The notes beneath the pieces were generated by a model. The model saw only the letters and a program-made list of their open reading frames with translations, had not been told where the DNA came from and searched no databases. A stretch of DNA of 64,000 nucleotides from Actinomadura nitritigenes (GTDB taxonomy: Bacteria > Actinomycetota > Actinomycetes > Streptosporangiales > Streptosporangiaceae). The stretch is from positions 62,001 through 126,000 of the forward strand of contig NZ_JAGEOK010000029.1 in the NCBI RefSeq assembly GCF_017573545.1, written 5' to 3'. Position 1 is the stretch's first letter; each line of letters begins with the position of its first letter. The position numbers and the translations under genes are program-made. Positions 60,508 to 64,000 of the stretch are shown here, in pieces.

Positions 60508-60855
60508 ATGGCGAAGGCGCGCGCGACGGACTCGGGGCCAGGTGACCTCGAGGGCGCGGTCGAGGTCCTGAAGGCCCTGGCGAACCCGACGAGGTTGCAG
60601 ATCATGAACTGGCTTCAGGACCCGCACCGGGAGTTCGCGCAGTGGGAGCCGATCGCCGACCGCGACGAATTCGGGGTCTGCGTCAGCCATCTGCAGGCGA
60701 AGTCAGGGCTGGCGCAGTCGACGGTCTCGTCGTACATGGCGACCTTGGAGCGCGCCGGCCTCGTCCGGTCCACGCGCATCGGCAAGTGGACCCACTACAA
60801 GCGCAACGACGACACGGTGTCCCGGCTCGCGGAGATGCTCCGCAGCACGCGGTGA
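60508..60855 (+). CDS. ArsR-family regulator
   Basis: Winged-helix regulator of 115 residues. It has ALANPTRLQIMNWLQ and the recognition part KSGLAQSTVSSYMATLERAGLVRSTRIGKWTHYKRN. No obvious metal-binding CxC motif is present (one Cys in GVCVSHL), so it may sense something other than metal. ATG 60508 follows agagaggag. It is divergent from the NmrA-like gene, its probable target. Confidence 0.92.
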   Translation: MAKARATDSGPGDLEGAVEVLKALANPTRLQIMNWLQDPHREFAQWEPIADRDEFGVCVSHLQAKSGLAQSTVSSYMATLERAGLVRSTRIGKWTHYKRNDDTVSRLAEMLRSTR

Positions 60856-60886
60856 AACGTGACCACAACGGGCGTCACGAGTTGCT

Positions 60887-61492
60887 TCATGACATGAGGG
60901 CGTCCCACGCGGCCATCGCGCAGGTGACGACCGCCTCCAGCTCATCACGGGTGGCGCCGTCGCGGGCCTGGACGGAGAGGCCCTGCACCACGGTGGTGTA
61001 GTAGCGGGCGACGGCGTCGATCCTCTCGGGCGGCGCGACCAGGTCTCCGTCGGCGACGCCGCGCGCGAGCCGGTCCCTGATCTCGGCGCGCATGCCGTGC
61101 CGGAGGTCCGCCAGGAACTCCCGGACCGCGTGGTTCTCCACGGCGCCGGTCGGCGCGGCGAGGACCAGCATGCAGTAGTGCGGCGCGTCGGGCCGGGTGA
61201 TCTGGTCGGCGGTGGCGCGGAGCATGGCGTGGACGGCGGCGCGGGCGGTCGGCTCCTCGCGCAGCGCGCGGCGGGGCGGCTCGCCCGAGGTCGTCCCGTA
61301 GAGCGCCATGACCTTGCGGAACAGGTCCTGCTTGCTGCCGAAGCAGGCGTAGATGCTGGCCGAGGCGATGCCCATGGCCTGCGCCAGGTCGCTGAGCGAG
61401 GTCCCCTCGTAGCCCCGTTCCCAGAACACGTCCAGCGCCTGGCGCAGGGCGGTGTCCGGGTCGAAGGTGCGCGGCCTGCCGCGAGTGGCCAT
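60887..61492 (-). CDS. TetR-family regulator
   Basis: Regulator of 201 residues. The helix-turn-helix is at about 10-55 (TSLSDLAQAMGIASASIYACFGSKQDLF), and the C-terminal dimer/ligand domain resembles the AcrR/QacR group. ATG 61492 is preferred, with ggagac upstream; a TTG at 61528 would put the start inside the operator. It is divergent from a quinone-oxidoreductase gene. Two copies of a 16-bp sequence in the gap are likely its sites. Confidence 0.92.
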   Translation of the reverse strand: MATRGRPRTFDPDTALRQALDVFWERGYEGTSLSDLAQAMGIASASIYACFGSKQDLFRKVMALYGTTSGEPPRRALREEPTARAAVHAMLRATADQITRPDAPHYCMLVLAAPTGAVENHAVREFLADLRHGMRAEIRDRLARGVADGDLVAPPERIDAVARYYTTVVQGLSVQARDGATRDELEAVVTCAMAAWDALMS

Positions 61493-61509
61493 CGGATGCG
61501 TCTCCGTAC

Positions 61510-61589
61510 TTGTTTGTCGTTCGATCAACTTTACCTTGACCCCCGTCCGGCGGCCGTGCCAAGGTTTGTTTGTCGTTCGATAAACAAAC
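61510..61589. promoter_or_regulatory. Two TetR operator sites
   Basis: ttgtttgtcgttcgat is present at 61510-61525 and again at 61566-61581, 56 bases apart. The second copy is part of an inverted repeat gtttgttt/aaacaaac (61564-61589). The sites flank the divergent promoters of the TetR and oxidoreductase genes. Confidence 0.75.
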
Positions 61590-61605
61590 CAGGGAGACGA
61601 CGGCC

Positions 61606-62604
61606 ATGAGCCTTTCCGCCACGATGCGCGCCCTGCGGCAGACGTCCCTGGACGGCCCCCGGGACCTGCGGCTCGTCACCGACGCGCCGGTGCCGAGCCC
61701 GGGGCCGGGCGAGGTGCTGATCCGGGTCACCGCCGCAGGCGTCAACTTCGTCGACGTCTCCCAGGCCCACGGCACGTTCGCGGGCGGCCCGCAGCCGCCG
61801 TACGTGGCGGGCATCGAGGGCGCGGGCGAGGTCGTCGCCGTCGGTGAGGGCGTGACCGGCCTGGAGCCCGGCGTCCACGTCATCGGCGCCGGCATCGGAG
61901 GCGGCGCCTTCGCCGAGTACATGGCGCTGCCCGCGGCGGGCGCGGTCCCGGTGCCGGAGGGCTGGGCGGACGAGCAGGCGCTCGGCCTGGTCGTCAGCTG
62001 GCCGACCGCGCTGGCGGCCCTCAAACCGCTCGGCGGTATCGCCGCCGGGCAGACCGTGCTGATCCACGCCGCGGCCGGCGGGACCGGCCAGGCCGCGGTG
62101 GCGATGGCCAAGCACTACGGCGCGACGGTGATCGCCGCGGCCTCAAGGAGCAAGCACGACGTCGTCCGGGCGCTGGGCGCCGACCACGTCGTCGACTCCC
62201 GTGGCGACGGCCTCGCCGACGAGGTCCTGCGGCTGACCGGCGGCACGGGCGCCGACCTGGTGCTGGAGTCGGTCGGCGGCGCCACCCTCGGCGAAAGCCT
62301 GGCCGCCGCCAAGCGCGTCACCGGCCGCGTCATCGTCTACGGCCTGGCCGCCGGCGAAGCCGCGATCACCAACTGGGACCTGGTGTACCGGCACCAGGTC
62401 CACCTCGTCGGCCTGAACATCGGCGTCCTCATCCAGGCCGCGCCGCAGGTCTTCGGCGAGGTGATGGGCGAGCTGTTCCGCCTTCTCGCGGCCGGAGTCC
62501 TCCGCCCCACCCGCCCCACCGCCTATGACCTGGCCGACGGCCCGAAGGCCCTGGCCGACCTGGAGGCCCGAGCCACCACAGGCAAGCTCGCCCTCCTCCC
62601 CTGA
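61606..62604 (+). CDS. Zinc-free quinone oxidoreductase (MDR family)
   Basis: NADPH:quinone-reductase-like enzyme of 332 residues. It has AAGVNFVDVSQAHGTF, the cofactor motif HAAAGGTGQAAVAMAKHYGA and no zinc-ligand cysteines, as in zeta-crystallin-type members. It probably removes quinones or reactive aldehydes. ATG 61606 follows agggag. It is divergent from and probably repressed by the TetR protein, and an SDR gene follows after 39 bases in the same operon. Confidence 0.92.
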   Translation: MSLSATMRALRQTSLDGPRDLRLVTDAPVPSPGPGEVLIRVTAAGVNFVDVSQAHGTFAGGPQPPYVAGIEGAGEVVAVGEGVTGLEPGVHVIGAGIGGGAFAEYMALPAAGAVPVPEGWADEQALGLVVSWPTALAALKPLGGIAAGQTVLIHAAAGGTGQAAVAMAKHYGATVIAAASRSKHDVVRALGADHVVDSRGDGLADEVLRLTGGTGADLVLESVGGATLGESLAAAKRVTGRVIVYGLAAGEAAITNWDLVYRHQVHLVGLNIGVLIQAAPQVFGEVMGELFRLLAAGVLRPTRPTAYDLADGPKALADLEARATTGKLALLP

Positions 62605-62643
62605 CACCGACCCGATCACACCGCAACGACAGGAGCACCAGGC

Positions 62644-63357
62644 ATGACCATGAAGGACAAGACGGTCCTGGTGACCGGGGCCAACCGCGGCATCGGGCGG
62701 GCGCTGGCGGACGAGGCCCTGGCGAGGGGCGCCGGCCGGGTGTACGCCGGCACCCGCCGGCCGCTCACCCACCCGGACGACCGGGTGACGCCCCTGGAGT
62801 TGGACGTCACCAGCACGGCGCAGATACAGGCGGCCGCCGGCCGGATCGAGTCACTGGACCTGCTGATCAACAATGCCGGCATCGCGCTGCCGGACGACCT
62901 GACCGACCCCGCCGTGCTCGAACGGCACCTGGCCGTCAACCTCTTCGGCACCTGGGCCGTGACCCAGGCCTTCCTGCCGGCGGTGACCCGGTCCCGCGGG
63001 GCCGTCGTGAACATCCTCTCGGTGAACTCCCTCGCCCCCCTGCCGTTCGTCATCCCGGCGTACTCCGTCTCGAAGGCGGCCGCGTTCTCCATGACCCAGT
63101 CGCTCCGCGCGCAGGTGGCGGGGCTGGGCGTACGGGTCCATGCCGTCCTGCCCGGCCCGGTGGACACCGATATGACTCGGGGCGCCGACGTCCCCAAGGC
63201 GTCCCCGGAATCGGTCGCGCACGCCGTCTTCGACGCGATCGACGACGGGGAGGAGGACATCTTCCCCGATCCCGCCTCAGCGTCCGTGGCCGCTCTCTGG
63301 CGCGATGGCGCGGCCAAGGTGCTCGAGCGCCGGTTCGCACAACCGGCGGCACCGTGA
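62644..63357 (+). CDS. SDR-family oxidoreductase
   Basis: Classical short-chain dehydrogenase of 237 residues with complete motifs: TGANRGIG, NNAG, Ser in NILSVNS and YSVSK with the catalytic Tyr and Lys. Contrast the SDR at 13100, which lacks the Tyr. It follows the quinone oxidoreductase gene by 39 bases, and both are likely part of the TetR-controlled unit. The ATG has acaggagcacc upstream. Substrate unknown. Confidence 0.93.
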   Translation: MTMKDKTVLVTGANRGIGRALADEALARGAGRVYAGTRRPLTHPDDRVTPLELDVTSTAQIQAAAGRIESLDLLINNAGIALPDDLTDPAVLERHLAVNLFGTWAVTQAFLPAVTRSRGAVVNILSVNSLAPLPFVIPAYSVSKAAAFSMTQSLRAQVAGLGVRVHAVLPGPVDTDMTRGADVPKASPESVAHAVFDAIDDGEEDIFPDPASASVAALWRDGAAKVLERRFAQPAAP

Positions 63358-63370
63358 CCCGAGCGCCCGG

Positions 63371-63400
63371 CGACGGCGACGGCGACGGCGCCGGCGCCGG
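63371..63400 (+). repeat. 6-bp repeats after the SDR gene
   Basis: cgacgg three times (63371-63388) then cgccgg twice, starting 13 bases after the stop of the SDR gene. Confidence 0.8.
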
Positions 63401-63478
63401 AAAGCCTTGACCCATGGGATAGGTTGTGGATCAAAGCCGATCTTGGATGGGGGCGTCCCCGTGGTCGAAGGCTTGACG

Positions 63479-64000
63479 ATGGCACGCGGCCGCTTTCGCG
63501 AGTACGGGGTGCTGGGCGGGAGTTGGGCGGCGCTGGCGATCCTTTTCGTCATGACCGTTTCGACCTGGCCGTCGGACGACACGGACCCCGAGAAACCGCC
63601 TTTTCAGGCAGGCAGCGTGGGGTGGGGTCTCGGGACACTGGCGGTGGTGGCCGTCATCGGGCTGATGACGACCGTGGCGGTCAGGGATGTGCGTGCCACC
63701 CGGCGCGATGGCACGCTCCGGCCCGTGCGGGGCCCCGTCCTCGATGTGGCTCTCGGCACCTGCGCATGGTTTATCGGCGGCCTTTTCTGCCTTCTCGCCT
63801 TCTTCTACACCCAGGCGGACGTCTGCGGCGGTGAAGCATTCCGGACGTTCGGATGCCTGAACCGTCCGGGCCCGCTTCTCGATGCGCTCGGCCTGGTATG
63901 CGCCGCATCGGCGACTCCCGTGCTGGTGGTCCTGACCATGCCGGCCAACCGGACGCGACTCTCCCGGTGGCTGGCCCCGGCGCTCATCCTCGGCCTGTAC
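63479..64000 (+). CDS. Membrane protein, 3' end outside window
   Basis: A frame open to the window edge, 174 codons so far, starting ATG 63479 after cgaagg (GTG 63461 is also in frame). Hydrophobic helices lie at about residues 12-27, 47-65, 92-111 and 138-154; the fifth begins at the edge. A Cys pair occurs in ADVCGGEAFRTFGCLN between helices 3 and 4, possibly outside. Family not recognised. Confidence 0.75.
   Translation, partial: MARGRFREYGVLGGSWAALAILFVMTVSTWPSDDTDPEKPPFQAGSVGWGLGTLAVVAVIGLMTTVAVRDVRATRRDGTLRPVRGPVLDVALGTCAWFIGGLFCLLAFFYTQADVCGGEAFRTFGCLNRPGPLLDALGLVCAASATPVLVVLTMPANRTRLSRWLAPALILGLY

Overview
The window is very GC-rich DNA from a high-GC actinobacterium. GTG starts are frequent, third codon positions are almost always G or C, many starts look leaderless, and there is an F420-type PPOX protein and many MarR/TetR/XRE/HxlR/PaaX regulators. 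The gene mix fits a soil Streptosporangiales (Actinomadura-like) chromosome; that placement is inference. No rRNA, tRNA, CRISPR array, transposase or phage gene is visible. About 61 protein genes and two gene remnants are supported.

Layout. 1-5.4 kb: the 3' part of nrdB, a small basic repeat protein ending in an elaborate hairpin, an aldo/keto reductase with a divergent XRE regulator, and an EamA exporter with a LysR regulator. 5.4-17.3 kb: MarR/metallo-beta-lactamase-fold pair, a large DUF4132 protein, a superoxide dismutase remnant, a hotdog thioesterase, XRE/epimerase and HxlR/SDR pairs, and a PaaX-controlled acyl-CoA dehydrogenase plus enoyl-CoA hydratase. 17.4-21.6 kb: two overlapping Ser/Thr kinases with external PQQ-type propellers. 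21.7-27.4 kb: cytochrome P450, zinc alcohol dehydrogenase, 2-hydroxyacid dehydrogenase, nitronate monooxygenase and small membrane proteins. 27.4-36.7 kb: a second MarR/MBL/MFS module, the homogentisate operon (hmgA, an unknown gene, fahA), another MarR, poxB and LysR.

36.8-48.2 kb: DHA2 exporters with LysR or TetR regulators, AraC plus VOC protein, a two-component system, an acyl-CoA synthetase, an anti-sigma-type ATPase and a membrane protein. 48.2-55.4 kb: DUF4232 lipoprotein, PucR regulator, secreted serine hydrolase, PPOX protein, AlkD-like protein, FAD oxidoreductase, and an ECF sigma factor overlapping an SRPBCC gene. 55.5-60.9 kb: an island with a more mixed codon choice, holding a Tat-exported multicopper oxidase, a secreted lectin-like protein, a 61-bp copy of part of the oxidase gene, and an NmrA-like/ArsR pair. 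60.9-64 kb: TetR, quinone oxidoreductase, SDR, and a membrane protein cut by the right edge.

The dominant architecture is one regulator facing one small enzyme or exporter, often with a clear palindrome between them. The homogentisate operon (last steps of tyrosine breakdown) is the only obvious multi-step pathway. Two window-wide patterns stand out: TANNNT boxes 6-8 nt ahead of start codons with no Shine-Dalgarno, mostly on regulators, and short GC-rich tandem repeats, each with a different unit, directly after stop codons.
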